Origin: Candidatus Cloacimonetes bacterium HGW-Cloacimonetes-3
GTDB lineage: Bacteria > Cloacimonadota > Cloacimonadia > Cloacimonadales > Cloacimonadaceae
Direction of reading: 5' to 3'
Assembly: GCA_002840645.1 (NCBI GenBank)
Contig: PHBO01000009.1
Location: 1-64,000, forward strand
DNA length: 64,000 bases
The position numbers and the translations under genes were made by a program. This document shows, piece after piece, positions 7,263 to 17,600 of this stretch; within the stretch, counting starts at the first letter, position 1, and every line of letters begins with the position of its first letter. Under the pieces are notes generated by a model. That model searched no databases. It saw only the letters and a list, made by a program, of their open reading frames with translations, and had not been told where the DNA came from.

Positions 7263-9737
7263 CTATGCTGATTCTTCTTTCTTTCTGCGCTGCATCAGGA
7301 ATCCGCCAAGCACCGCCAAAACAGTAATCAGCAGACCGGCAAGGCTAAGCTTCAGGCTGAGCGCATAAGACTTGGGGGCAAGCACCATTTCCAGCGTGTG
7401 TTTACCGGCGGGGACAAGCACTCCCCGCAGGGTGTGATTAGTTGGATAAATGGTAGTTTCCTTGCCATCCAGCATAGCTTTCCAACCTGCTGGATAGTAA
7501 ACTTCAGAGAGCACCAGATAGGCGTCTTTATTCGTAAAAACTTCATATTTCATGCTTTGCATACCGCTTTCTATTAGCTTGGCATAGCTGCTGTCGGGAG
7601 CACTAACACTCTTTATCTCGCTTTCCACAATTGCCACCTTGCGGGGGTTAAAGCTTGCTTTGCTCATTGCAGCAAGCCTCTTATCAGCTTCCGGAATCAC
7701 GCTAAGCGAATCCACAAACCAGGCACGGGGCATGGCTTTGAGGTTGCGGTAGATATACACTCCATCACCATTGTTGTACACGGGACGCATGGTGGAAAAC
7801 ATCTCGACATAAGGCAGTGAATCCGGCAGGATAAAGTATTTGGTGGAAAGCATATCCAGCACCGGCATGGGATTTTCGCTCATGCTACCCTGGGTGTCGT
7901 ATAGACCCTTCAGGTAGCGAATCATCTCGCCATCACCGGAAGCACTGCCCTGGATCAGTTTCAGCACATCGTCGTAACGTTTAAGCTTTGCCGCGGAATA
8001 GCCATCCACGCTTTGGTGGTAGTAAGCCCATTCCCCGGCGGGGCGTTTGCGGTTCATGTTAAAAGGATAGATGCGGTAGTTATCATTATCCTGAAGCAAG
8101 AATTGGTCGTAATCCGTCATCTGAAAACGTGCTACACGGTTGCTGACAGGCTGCACGTCTTTTAAGTGCTTACCGGTGTAGATCCACAGATCCACAAAGC
8201 AGAGGAGGGTGATAAGCAGCACGAAGATAGGCGTTTTCAGTTTCTTACTGCTGTACAGATAACAAAGCCCGGTGCCGATGGTTAGGAATAGCAGGCTGAT
8301 GATCCCGCTTTTTACCAGCAGGTCCAGACGCATGGATTTTAAGCCTTCAAGCTGGGATAAGGCATTGTTGTTGGTATAGTTCTGTATCTCGGCAGGAGTG
8401 GTGAAGGGTAAGCCCTTAAACATGCCTTTGGCAGCGATAACGTACAGTGCAAAGATGCCCCCGCAGATCCAGAAAGCACGGAATAGCAGCTTTTGCCATT
8501 TCACGTTGCCTTGCTTTTCCAGTAAGCCGTCTATGCCCAAAGCAGCGAGGATAACGGCGTTTATCTGCACCATGGTGAGGATCATGGAGGGCACACGGAA
8601 CTTATTGAAATAGGGCAATAGTTTAAGGAAGAAATCGGATAAAGCTGGCGTGAAACTGCCGAAGCTCATGAGAGTGAAAATAAAGCTGCTCATCCATAGG
8701 AAGATTGCCATGCGGCGGTGCTTGCCGAACAGAGCCAGCACGCCAAGCATCAGGACAATGATGCCAAAGTAGTTATATATTTGGGTGAAGGGCATATAGC
8801 CCCAGTATGTTTGGTTGATGCCACCAAAGAAATCCGGGATAATCAGGCTTACGATCTCTTTGGGCGGGAAGCTCCAGGCTTGGGCATAGCTTTTTTCCAG
8901 ACCGGCAGCACCTCCGCGCATGGTGTGGTGGCTGTATTCCATGGTGGAGAGATAAGGATTCATCACCGCCAAAGCAGTGAGACTGAAAGCGATGATAAGC
9001 AACAAAGTCCAGCCGCCAAAGCGTTTCCAGTCCTTGCTTTGAATGGCTTGGATGAGTTCAAACACCCAGTACATGCCGATGAAGAGATACATGTAATAGG
9101 TGATCTGAGGGTGGTTCTCGCGTAGTTGGGTGATGAGGAAAGTAGCCATTAAGCCCAGATTCAGCAGATTAGGCTTGTCCTTAGCGCGGAAAAGTGCCCA
9201 GAGTACCCAAGGGACGTACATAATGGCACGGAACTTGGTGTTGTGCCCGATCTCTAACAAGCCCACCCAGTGACAGGAAAACACGAATGCTACGGCGGCG
9301 AAGAAGGCAACCCAGGGGGACATCTTCAGGTGGCGGATAAGCAGAAAAATGCCCAAACCACCGATGAAAAGCAGAAAGATGCGCCAGGATATAACCTTGT
9401 TGGTTAGTTTGGTGATGCTTTCCAGGAAGGGGTATTGATTGGGGAAGGAGATCATATAAGAAGGCATGCCGGAGAACATGTAGGGTGTCCAGAGGGCATT
9501 ATCCTTATGGTTGGCGTTGTAAGCCGATATTGCTGTGGATGCGCCTTGCCATTGGGTGATATCCGATGCCTGAGGCTCCATATTCTGGAAGGCAACAGGG
9601 AAATAGATCAGGCTTAGCGCAAAGAACAGGATCGCTACCAGCACCCAGGGAAGGTGTTTCCCAAAGGTGGCAGGCTTGCTTGGTACCGGTGCCGTTGGGG
9701 CAGCCGCTTTCATTTTGAGGTTGACATTTTTAGCCAT
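7263..9737 (-). CDS. YfhO-family polytopic membrane protein (putative glycosyltransferase)
   Basis: This 824-residue inner-membrane protein resembles the YfhO family, related to GT-C-type membrane glycosyltransferases that modify envelope polymers. After a short Ala/Pro-rich cytosolic tail come about a dozen hydrophobic helices through residue ~530, including MPSYMISFP and the FRVPSMIL loop typical of the family. A soluble domain of about 230 residues follows, then one more helix and a basic RRKKEES tail. I use the ATG at 9735-9737 preceded by GATGAGGA; a start 17 codons upstream has no such site. It is probably a single-gene unit divergent from the thioesterase. The sugar donor and acceptor are unknown. 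Confidence 0.85.
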   Translation of the reverse strand: MAKNVNLKMKAAAPTAPVPSKPATFGKHLPWVLVAILFFALSLIYFPVAFQNMEPQASDITQWQGASTAISAYNANHKDNALWTPYMFSGMPSYMISFPNQYPFLESITKLTNKVISWRIFLLFIGGLGIFLLIRHLKMSPWVAFFAAVAFVFSCHWVGLLEIGHNTKFRAIMYVPWVLWALFRAKDKPNLLNLGLMATFLITQLRENHPQITYYMYLFIGMYWVFELIQAIQSKDWKRFGGWTLLLIIAFSLTALAVMNPYLSTMEYSHHTMRGGAAGLEKSYAQAWSFPPKEIVSLIIPDFFGGINQTYWGYMPFTQIYNYFGIIVLMLGVLALFGKHRRMAIFLWMSSFIFTLMSFGSFTPALSDFFLKLLPYFNKFRVPSMILTMVQINAVILAALGIDGLLEKQGNVKWQKLLFRAFWICGGIFALYVIAAKGMFKGLPFTTPAEIQNYTNNNALSQLEGLKSMRLDLLVKSGIISLLFLTIGTGLCYLYSSKKLKTPIFVLLITLLCFVDLWIYTGKHLKDVQPVSNRVARFQMTDYDQFLLQDNDNYRIYPFNMNRKRPAGEWAYYHQSVDGYSAAKLKRYDDVLKLIQGSASGDGEMIRYLKGLYDTQGSMSENPMPVLDMLSTKYFILPDSLPYVEMFSTMRPVYNNGDGVYIYRNLKAMPRAWFVDSLSVIPEADKRLAAMSKASFNPRKVAIVESEIKSVSAPDSSYAKLIESGMQSMKYEVFTNKDAYLVLSEVYYPAGWKAMLDGKETTIYPTNHTLRGVLVPAGKHTLEMVLAPKSYALSLKLSLAGLLITVLAVLGGFLMQRRKKEESA

Positions 9738-9839
9738 TATACATTCCTCATCTTCTATAATAGTTATATTACAGGCACGGGAAATCATTTGGCATTATTG
9801 GTCAAGCAAAATCCCATCACCTGAAACAAGGATGAAAAC

Positions 9840-10247
9840 ATGATCTTCACTTACCAAAAGAGAATCTATGGATTCGAATGTGACATTTACGGGCACCTGA
9901 ATAACGCCAATTACCTCCAGCTTTTGGAAGCGGCACGCAGCGAAGCGTTAATTGATATGAAGCTGCCTATTATGGAACTTAAAGAACGGGGAGTGCAGCT
10001 TTTTGTGTATCGCTTCGAGCTGGACTACCTGAAATCGGTGGATTTGGATGAAGTGGCTGTGGTAAAAAGCAGCTACTCCGAGATTAACCGGATTAAAGGT
10101 AAATGGCTTCAGGAAGTGTTTAACTCCAAAGGGGAAAAGTGCCTGAATGCGGTTCTGACAGTGGTATTTGCCGCGGAAGGTAAAGCCGCGCGCCTGCCTG
10201 TGGATGTGTTCGAGAAGTTTAAGCTGTATATGGAACCCCCGGTTTAG
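9840..10247 (+). CDS. Acyl-CoA thioesterase, hotdog fold (YbgC/4HBT type)
   Basis: This 135-residue cytosolic protein has the hotdog thioesterase signature: DIYGHLNNANYLQLLEAAR, where the first Asp and the NANY segment correspond to the catalytic-loop pattern of the 4-hydroxybenzoyl-CoA thioesterase/YbgC group. Such enzymes release free acids from short or aromatic acyl-CoAs. AAGGATG lies 7 nt upstream of the ATG. It is divergent from the YfhO-type gene, so the roughly 100-bp gap must carry promoters for both. The actual acyl-CoA cannot be deduced. Confidence 0.85.
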   Translation: MIFTYQKRIYGFECDIYGHLNNANYLQLLEAARSEALIDMKLPIMELKERGVQLFVYRFELDYLKSVDLDEVAVVKSSYSEINRIKGKWLQEVFNSKGEKCLNAVLTVVFAAEGKAARLPVDVFEKFKLYMEPPV

Positions 10248-10638
10248 CTTAAAAAAAGCCACATCTCCAATCTATACAATACTCTCATTGCTACAATACT
10301 TGTTCGGGCTGTTGCCATAGCCCCCTGAGGGCGTTACATCATAGCGAGGGTGTGCAGCGAAGCGTAACCCCTCGTTATGCGATGATTGTTTAACAAGCCC
10401 CTTGTGGGCGACATAATTTGAAGCAAAACTGATTGTGCTGAATGTGCCGCCCATAAAGGGCTGATTGTTTTGTTCTCATCCACCGGAGGGGTTCCGCTTC
10501 GCTGCACACCCTCGCTATGATATTTCGCACTTTCAGTGCTATCCTGCAGACCGCTCTTTTAACTCTCAATTCCGGCATGCAAAAAATAGGACCTATGTGC
10601 TTGGGGAAAGCCGGAATTGAAAGTCAAAATTCAAAATA
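10248..10638. repeat. Gene-free block of nested inverted repeats
   Basis: Two 36-nt arms at 10338-10373 and 10486-10521 are reverse complements with a single mismatch. A second inverted pair at 10562-10576 and 10610-10624 (14 of 15 matching) lies to its right. Between the large arms are further short GC-rich pieces such as CCCCTTGTGGGCGACATAATT. The AGCGAAGCG...CCCCTC style resembles REP-type palindromes. No protein-coding signal is visible. Confidence 0.75.
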
Positions 10639-10664
10639 AAAGGTGGAACCGAAGTTCCACCTTT
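10639..10664 (-). terminator. Intrinsic terminator of the lamin-tail protein gene
   Basis: A perfect 11-bp stem (AAAGGTGGAAC/GTTCCACCTTT) with a CGAA tetraloop lies 25 bp beyond the stop codon at 10689. Read on the minus strand the stem is followed by TATTTTGAATTTT, giving a usable U-tract. Confidence 0.85.
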
Positions 10665-10688
10665 GTTGTTTATAGGTTTATTGTTTAC

Positions 10689-13600
10689 TTATGGGAGAGC
10701 GATAACCCGATAGAACTTCTTTGCAGAAGAGGCTGCACCGCTCCATGTTAAATTACTTGTTGTGGTAACGAGTGAGAATCCGGTATAAGGATCATCACTG
10801 GATTCGATGCGATATCCGCCGGTTGCACCGGTAACAGCAGTCCAATCAAGCACTACATTGCCGGCAGTTTCGGTTATAGTTACAACGGGTGTATCCAGGA
10901 TGCCACCTGTTCCGAAGGTATGTATGCCAAGGTTCGAATATGTGTTGATGTCATACATATCCCATTCAGTACTAAGGGTCACAAAGTCTGTTGTAACTGC
11001 TGGATCAGAGATGGTAGGGTTGACCGTTATGCCGCGGATAACTGTGGATTTACGGACAAGAGTCTTATCAATAGTTGTGTAGCCACCATCAGCAGTCCAC
11101 TGAGTACCGGGATCCTGACCAATCACGCCAAAGATATCAACGATTGCATCGGTGCTTATCTTTCTAAGAACAAGAGCATCGTCACCATTGAAGGAGATGT
11201 TTCCGCTTGTGGCATCAGCCAAAGCCAATATCTCAGTAATAGAAGATGGGTTAGCAACAACATATGCTTCGCCATGTGCAAGTGTTCCACTGAAAGTGTA
11301 AGTACTTGGAGACGAACCACCATTATACCAGTTCTCATATCTGTAATCACTAAGATCAACTGGAGCACCGGTTCCATTGAATATCTCGATGGCTTTACTA
11401 TTTCCGCTGCCTTCCAAATATTCGGAGAAGAACAGGTCATAAGCATAACCGGCAGCAGGAGTTGCATTACCGCTGATGTGGATAACATTGGGAGAAGCAT
11501 CAGCAGTTGTATGGGTAATGTCAGCAGTGAAGTCGCCTGCGGAGGCAGAATTCATACGAACGTAGATTGTTGCATTGAAGGAATAGGGAAGCACAAGCTC
11601 GGTTGCCCAGCCGCCTGTTCCTGTGGTGCTAAGCTGGAAGGGAGCAGTAGTGGCGACAGTGATGTCACCGGTAGCTGTTGTGGTGCCGAGAGTGTATGAC
11701 TGGTTAGCCGAAGGAGTTCCTGCTTGGCTGCTGAAAGCTGTTAAGCTTCCTGTGATGTTCCAAACCACGTCAGGCGGGAAGCATTCACCGCTAACACCTA
11801 CGTTCACCGGTACTGCGCTGCCACTGGTATGAACGATGTTGCCTTCGTAATCGCCAACTGCGGTTGCAAACATGCGAACATAGATAGTACCGTTGAAATC
11901 TGAAGCAAGGTTTAATACACTTTCCCATACGCCGGTCTCAGAAGTAGCAACCTGGAATCCGGTAGGAGCGGTTACAACGATTTGGCTGGAAGTATCTTGA
12001 CCATACAGAGTATAGCTGCGGATTTCTTCGGAGGGAGTGTTAATGATACATGCAAGAGGATCAACAGACGGAGTGCCAACATGCAGAACTGGTACTACAG
12101 GAGTAGTCCAAAGCTGTGCCCAGCTATTGGTGATGCGGATACCGTCGTATTTGGCAACAGGTGTTGGATTGGAAGTATTGCCCTGACGCAAGGCGACCGC
12201 ACCAATGTTTGCAGCATCGGTTGCAGCAGTATCGGTAGCAAGCACGTTGTAAGCAGGCTCTGTGGGTCCAATAGTTGGGTTCACCCAAAGGGCTACCTGG
12301 TCATTAGCTGCACCTGCGACGATGGTGTACTTCAACACTAATAGGTAAGTGCTGTCAAGGGAGTAATTGTATCCAGTCCAGATTGCTGTGGTTTTGTCTC
12401 CACCACGAGAAACACCAAAGCGGAGCATATCGCTGCCGTCAACCTGAGCAAACACTCTGCCTTTGTAATCGCTTCCAAGAGGGTTTGCGCCTAAATGGAA
12501 GAAATAGTCGCCTGCTAAGGCAGCAGCGGAGATGTTTACCAAAACTGAGGCATAAACAGAGCCTGAAGTTTGTGCCGTAAACAGTCTGTTGACGTCCTCA
12601 CCGGATGTGCCTGTGGTTTCTGCGGCCAATCCACTGTTTGCCGGATAACCGGGGTGGGATAATCCAGCATTACTTACGAAGAAGGAATTGGTTCCTCCAC
12701 CGCTGTGTGCTGTCCAGCCATTGGCGGTTAACAGTTCTGTGGCAGTATATTCAAAATTATCTTCAAAGAAGGTTTCTGCGCTCGGAGCAGCAGTAACAGA
12801 GCCTGTAACAGCTTTATCCTGTTGCGTTGCGCCGGTGCTGGTGTGAGCGATATTACCGTCGTAAGTGCCGATTGTGGCACCGGTCAAACGGACATAGATA
12901 GTGGTAGTGGCAACTGTTCCACCAGTATGAGGAAGTGAAAGAGTGCTGGTATATGTGCCACCGGAAGTAAGGCAATATTCATATCCGGCTACCGCAGCAA
13001 TACTGATGTTTGCGGTTAAGAAAGTTCCGGCTACGGTGTAGCTTTGGTATGCAGAAGGCGTCCCAACGATAGTAGTGAATGCGACAAGGGTTCCGCCCAG
13101 CGTGATCGTGGGGGTGGGGTCTGACACTGTTCCGCTGGCAGCGAGGTTCACAGGGGTTGCGCCCGTGCTGCTGTGGACGATATCTCCACTGTATGTGCCA
13201 ACGGCTGCTCCGGTTAAGCGCACATAAACCAAGCCGCTGAAAGAGCTGGCAAGGGATAATGTGCTTGACCAGTTGGTGTCATCAGTGGAATAAGCATAAC
13301 CGGCAAGGGCTGCAACATTAATGTTGCCAGTTAAGCTGCTTCCGCTTAAAGTATAGCTTTGTGATGCGGAAGGGGTTCCGGTTGTGGTGCTAAAGGCGTT
13401 CAATGTGCCTGTTACATTGATAACAGGTGATGGCGCTCCGCCGGTAGCACTGACAGAAACATCATCAATTGCCAATTGATGATCATTGCCGGAATCGTTC
13501 AAATCTTCCCATCTTATCATAATCTCATCACCACTGGCTAAGGATAGCCCGGAGATGGTTGCCACTATACCGACAACTCTGTTTGCGGCAAGGTTGCCGT

Positions 13601-14159
13601 CCAAAGCTGTGGCTGTGGTAGCACCGAATATTGGGCTTGTGAAGACGGAACTGGCAGTTGTCCATGTTCCTGCGGTCATATCTGTAACGGTGGTGCCTGT
13701 TTGGTATGTAAGGCTTAATGTCTGAGCAGTGGCATTATTTTCCTTGCGCCACTCTTCACCTGTCCATGTAACTGTTAGGGTAGTAATAGTTCCGGGGGTA
13801 TTGTTTTTTAATCTCCACCCCATGTACCCCTTTCCCGTTCCGGCTGCACCAAAATAAGTATTTGATGCCGCATATCCAAAAGCACGGTCAGTTGCGGAAG
13901 CAGTACCAAACGCATACAGTCCAGCAGTAGTGGTAGTACCGGTATTTGTTCCATAAGTTACGATTGATGCTGTAGCATCAGTTTTGGCATACCAACCTGA
14001 TAGGGTGGTGCCGTCGCTCCAGGTAATCCCTGTGCCTGTATTGGCAAGGGTGTCAAAATTCTGCGTATATGTTGTTGAGGTAGCAGCAATGCTATATTGC
14101 CCCCACAACAATCCCATGCTGGCTAATATCAGCACAAATAAAAACAATGTCTTTCTCAT
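10689..14159 (-). CDS. Giant secreted lamin-tail-domain protein with repeated beta-sandwich modules
   Basis: The protein has 1156 residues when started at the ATG at 14157-14159, which has AGGAGG upstream; an in-frame start 29 codons earlier is unlikely. A signal peptide (MRKTLFLFVLILASMGLLWG) is followed by a jelly-roll-like domain. Four related modules begin near residues 245, 350, 693 and 798, each with a GTPSA.QSYT core followed by ...YVRLTG...G.Y.G.I.H.S. A second jelly-roll-like domain occupies about 460-683. A lamin tail domain (about 906-1036, FFSEYLEGSGNSKAIEIFN) and a C-terminal FN3-like module (about 1086-1156) follow. That last module resembles those ending the proteins at 14625 and 30547. 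It is probably surface-displayed; its function is not known. Confidence 0.88.
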   Translation of the reverse strand: MRKTLFLFVLILASMGLLWGQYSIAATSTTYTQNFDTLANTGTGITWSDGTTLSGWYAKTDATASIVTYGTNTGTTTTAGLYAFGTASATDRAFGYAASNTYFGAAGTGKGYMGWRLKNNTPGTITTLTVTWTGEEWRKENNATAQTLSLTYQTGTTVTDMTAGTWTTASSVFTSPIFGATTATALDGNLAANRVVGIVATISGLSLASGDEIMIRWEDLNDSGNDHQLAIDDVSVSATGGAPSPVINVTGTLNAFSTTTGTPSASQSYTLSGSSLTGNINVAALAGYAYSTDDTNWSSTLSLASSFSGLVYVRLTGAAVGTYSGDIVHSSTGATPVNLAASGTVSDPTPTITLGGTLVAFTTIVGTPSAYQSYTVAGTFLTANISIAAVAGYEYCLTSGGTYTSTLSLPHTGGTVATTTIYVRLTGATIGTYDGNIAHTSTGATQQDKAVTGSVTAAPSAETFFEDNFEYTATELLTANGWTAHSGGGTNSFFVSNAGLSHPGYPANSGLAAETTGTSGEDVNRLFTAQTSGSVYASVLVNISAAALAGDYFFHLGANPLGSDYKGRVFAQVDGSDMLRFGVSRGGDKTTAIWTGYNYSLDSTYLLVLKYTIVAGAANDQVALWVNPTIGPTEPAYNVLATDTAATDAANIGAVALRQGNTSNPTPVAKYDGIRITNSWAQLWTTPVVPVLHVGTPSVDPLACIINTPSEEIRSYTLYGQDTSSQIVVTAPTGFQVATSETGVWESVLNLASDFNGTIYVRMFATAVGDYEGNIVHTSGSAVPVNVGVSGECFPPDVVWNITGSLTAFSSQAGTPSANQSYTLGTTTATGDITVATTAPFQLSTTGTGGWATELVLPYSFNATIYVRMNSASAGDFTADITHTTADASPNVIHISGNATPAAGYAYDLFFSEYLEGSGNSKAIEIFNGTGAPVDLSDYRYENWYNGGSSPSTYTFSGTLAHGEAYVVANPSSITEILALADATSGNISFNGDDALVLRKISTDAIVDIFGVIGQDPGTQWTADGGYTTIDKTLVRKSTVIRGITVNPTISDPAVTTDFVTLSTEWDMYDINTYSNLGIHTFGTGGILDTPVVTITETAGNVVLDWTAVTGATGGYRIESSDDPYTGFSLVTTTSNLTWSGAASSAKKFYRVIALP

Positions 14160-14624
14160 ATTTCCTCCTGAGAATTTAGTCATAATCCAATAAGTTAAAA
14201 GACTTACATCTAATGGTAAACTAATTGGAAGTGCGGTACACGTCAAGTAAAATAATCATTTTCAAGCTCTGTGTTTGTGGATTACATTCCGATAGCTTGC
14301 TAACTGCCAAGCTGCCAATTTTATATGAAAATAGAAACGTGCAATACGCAGATATCTTGTAAATTGAGGGGGTACCAGGAAACTCCCCATTAATCTGGAG
14401 TCGATATCTCCCCAACTGGAGACTACTTGTCCCATATTATCGCGGGGATTTGGACTGTAGCGTCCTAAGCTATATAAGGATGACGAAGCATTGTTAAAAG
14501 CCTGTGTGCACTCTGTAGTCCATCCAGCTACAGGGATAATTGCGGGTGTAAAGACTATTTAAACCGGATCAATTCCAGACTTACATGTTTAAGACTGAGT
14601 GTTTCTCTGTGGGCAAGATGCTAT
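14160..14624. other. Gene-free stretch between two giant secreted-protein genes
   Basis: This 465-bp gap holds the leader and ribosome site of the lamin-tail gene (AGGAGG at about 14165) and must hold its promoter. I see no supported gene and no strong stem with a U-tract for the upstream metalloprotease gene's transcript-sized features. Confidence 0.5.
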
Positions 14625-17600
14625 CTAATCTTCTGTTGTTGCCACCACTTTGAAGAACATGATGGAGCTATTGGGCAAGGTGTAGCTTAGCTCTGTCGTT
14701 ACGGCAATGGGGATGTCGCGGAGAAGCAAAGGGCTGCTGGAGCCAAAGACCCGGTATTTCACTGCTCCGGGGATAGCATCCCAGCTTAGCACCAGGCTGG
14801 TGCCTTGTTGCTGAATGCTTACAACCGGGGTGGCAAGTACTGCGTTATCCACCACAAAGCTTGTAAGGGGGATGCTGCTGCTAAGGGTTCCCAATGCGGA
14901 TGGTGCTGCGGGGTCGTAAACAATGCTGTCACTTAAAATATAGCGGCTTCGATTGGGGAAAGAGAGGGAGTCATTGTAAAAGAAATGGTTGTATGTATTG
15001 AAATACTCCGTGTCCATAGGGCGGTTAACGCGCACTGCCAGATTAGCTCCGGTGTATGCAAAGGGTGAGGTAAGAGTGATGTTTAATAGGTTAGTGCCAA
15101 GAGGTAGGTTGATAACGCCATCGAACACCAAAACATAATCCGTAAACCCGCTCCAGCCTGCGCTAAGATCAGTCTCGTTTGTGTTTTTAAGCCATATTTT
15201 TAACGGTTTGTTACTCAATTCCTGCACGAAGTGGCTTTTGTAAACCAAGCCAACCAGGTTTCCAGATGCCATTTTCAGTTCTTCGGCGAGGTAGATAGTT
15301 TCACTAAGGCTGTTCTTCCAGTAGAAGCTGATGGGAAGCATATTGGCAGTACTTTCGCTGGATGGATCACCGGAGAGGGGGAGGTAGGTATCGGCAGGGT
15401 ACACAATTGCGGTGCTGGAAGAGGAAGTATTATTACTTAGGTTGCCGTCGCCTTCAAAGACCAGCAAGGCGTAAACGTTCAGGATGTCTGCAGTGCCTGG
15501 AATCCAGGAAAGGCTGTGTGTGGCAACGGCATCGGGCAACAAAGGCGAGTTAACCTGCAAGGATGCAAGCTCCATGCGCCTATCTTCCGCCATTAGCTTT
15601 ACGGTGTAACTATTTTGGGCAGTTAAGCCGTTATTGGTTACACTCACCTGATAGTGCATTCCTTCTCCCACTACTCCAAGACCATAACCGCTAACCCCGC
15701 TGATGGCAAGATCGTTATTCAGCAATGCTTCCAGACGAAAATCATCTATATAAATACTGCGGTATGTGCCGCCTACGCCGTGTTTAATGGCTATATAGCG
15801 GTCTGTTCCTGTGTATTCTGCCATGGAAAAGGTGTATGCGGTGCTGACATTACTTAGGTCAAGTGATGCGAATTGGGAGAATACGCCGCTGCCATCTGCA
15901 TTGGGTACCGTGCCAATGAGCAATTGATATCCTGCCGAACTTCCCCTTGCGTAAAGCGTGAGTTTTGTACTTCCAATCGGGAGCAGGATTTCAGGAGTTA
16001 CCAATCTGATATCTGCTGAAGCATCAGAGCTGTTGCTAAAGGCAATGGAATTGGGATTGCTGGAGGGATAGGAAGTGCTGCTGCTCACATAAGCTGAAGT
16101 TGAAGAGGAGTTTACATAAGCTCTCCACCCCAGTGGCAGAGATGGTACAGTAACTGTGTCGAAGTTTTGTAAGTAGGGGAGGTTTAACACCCGAGGATCT
16201 ACACCATTCCCGCTAAGATATATCGTTTGGTTACTGACGTTGCTTTGAACCACCAGTTGTGCGTTGTGGCTGCCGCTAAGCGTGGGATGGTATTGCAGGG
16301 TAAGTGTTGCAGACTGACCAAAGGTAAGGGAAATGGGGTATGAGGGAGAGCTAACAAGCGTAAATGCACTGCTGCCAGCTACAAAGGCATTATCAACAGA
16401 GAGTGTGCTTCCCCCACCATTGTATATTTTGATCTGCTTAATCTGGATGCTGTTAAGCTCTGCTGAGCCGGCGTTCCATTCTTCCGGAGAGCAGCTTATG
16501 GTGGCAGTGGCAGGCTTAGTTTGCACAACAAGGTTATCCACGAATAAGTCGTTATCGGCGTTAGAGGTCGTAGATGCCCCGTATAAAGCAATGTATTTAT
16601 AGCCTGCGTAAGCGCTTAAATCCAGATACACCTTATCTCCGGTAGATGAGATATTGTTATAAACATAAGCGGAACCGGCATTGTCCCATTTACGGATTAG
16701 GTTTGCGCTTGCCCAGGTGATGCCATCACCGATCAGCACGGCAAACTGGTCGTCCGTTCCTGTCGTGCCGTTAGCATCACTGGTGATAGGGTTACTATTG
16801 GCATAGTCTGTTAAAGCAAGGTCAAATACCAGCATAGCATTAGCCGGCAGGTTGAGCAGCGGGCTTATAAGCCAGCCATAACGGTTGGTGCCGTATATGT
16901 TGGTGCGGGCAGAGTAGTTAACCGGAGCTGTTACGATGTTAGTCCAGTCATCCTGCCCCCAAATACTGGTATTTGTAGCAAGCACAGCAGGTTCCGCAAG
17001 CTGTCCAGACCAACGTGTCCAATTGGTGGGAGGGAAACTGGTACCGGTGCTGCCGAATGCTTCTGCCATTGGGAATATGGAAGTGTCTGCGATAGTACTG
17101 AATCTCCAGACCGGGCAGTTGCTTGCATCACCCCCGGAATTGGTGGGAACAATCTTCCAGTATATCGTGCTGCCGAGGGGCATTCCTCCAGGAGGGATGT
17201 AGTTAAGAACATTGCCAAGGTTCGTTCCATTTACTATGTTACTGGGGGGATTGTTGGTTCCCAGATACAATTTATATGCGCTTGGGTTTCCTCCACCGCT
17301 AGACCAACTGAGTGCCTGAGTGAAGTTCAGTTCCGTTGTCAGATCGGGAGGGCTGGGACTAATGGCAGCATTGGGGGGTATCACCGTACGAGTGAAGCTG
17401 AAGCTATCGATGAACATGTTATTCCCATAGGCACTGATTGCTTTTAGCACTACATAATAATAACCTGATGTAGGCAAAGTAAGGTTATAAGAATACTGAT
17501 ACCACCCCGCTGAACCAACAGCAGGTGCCATTCCTATGTAGCGATTGATAGTTCCCAGCAGGCTTGGTGTACCGCTCAGATTCTGAGTACTGTTATAGTA

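Noticed and set aside
9738-9788. A 17-codon longer start for the YfhO-type protein
   Set aside because: The internal ATG has GATGAGGA at proper spacing and yields a normal cytosolic tail before the first helix; the upstream ATG has no ribosome site.
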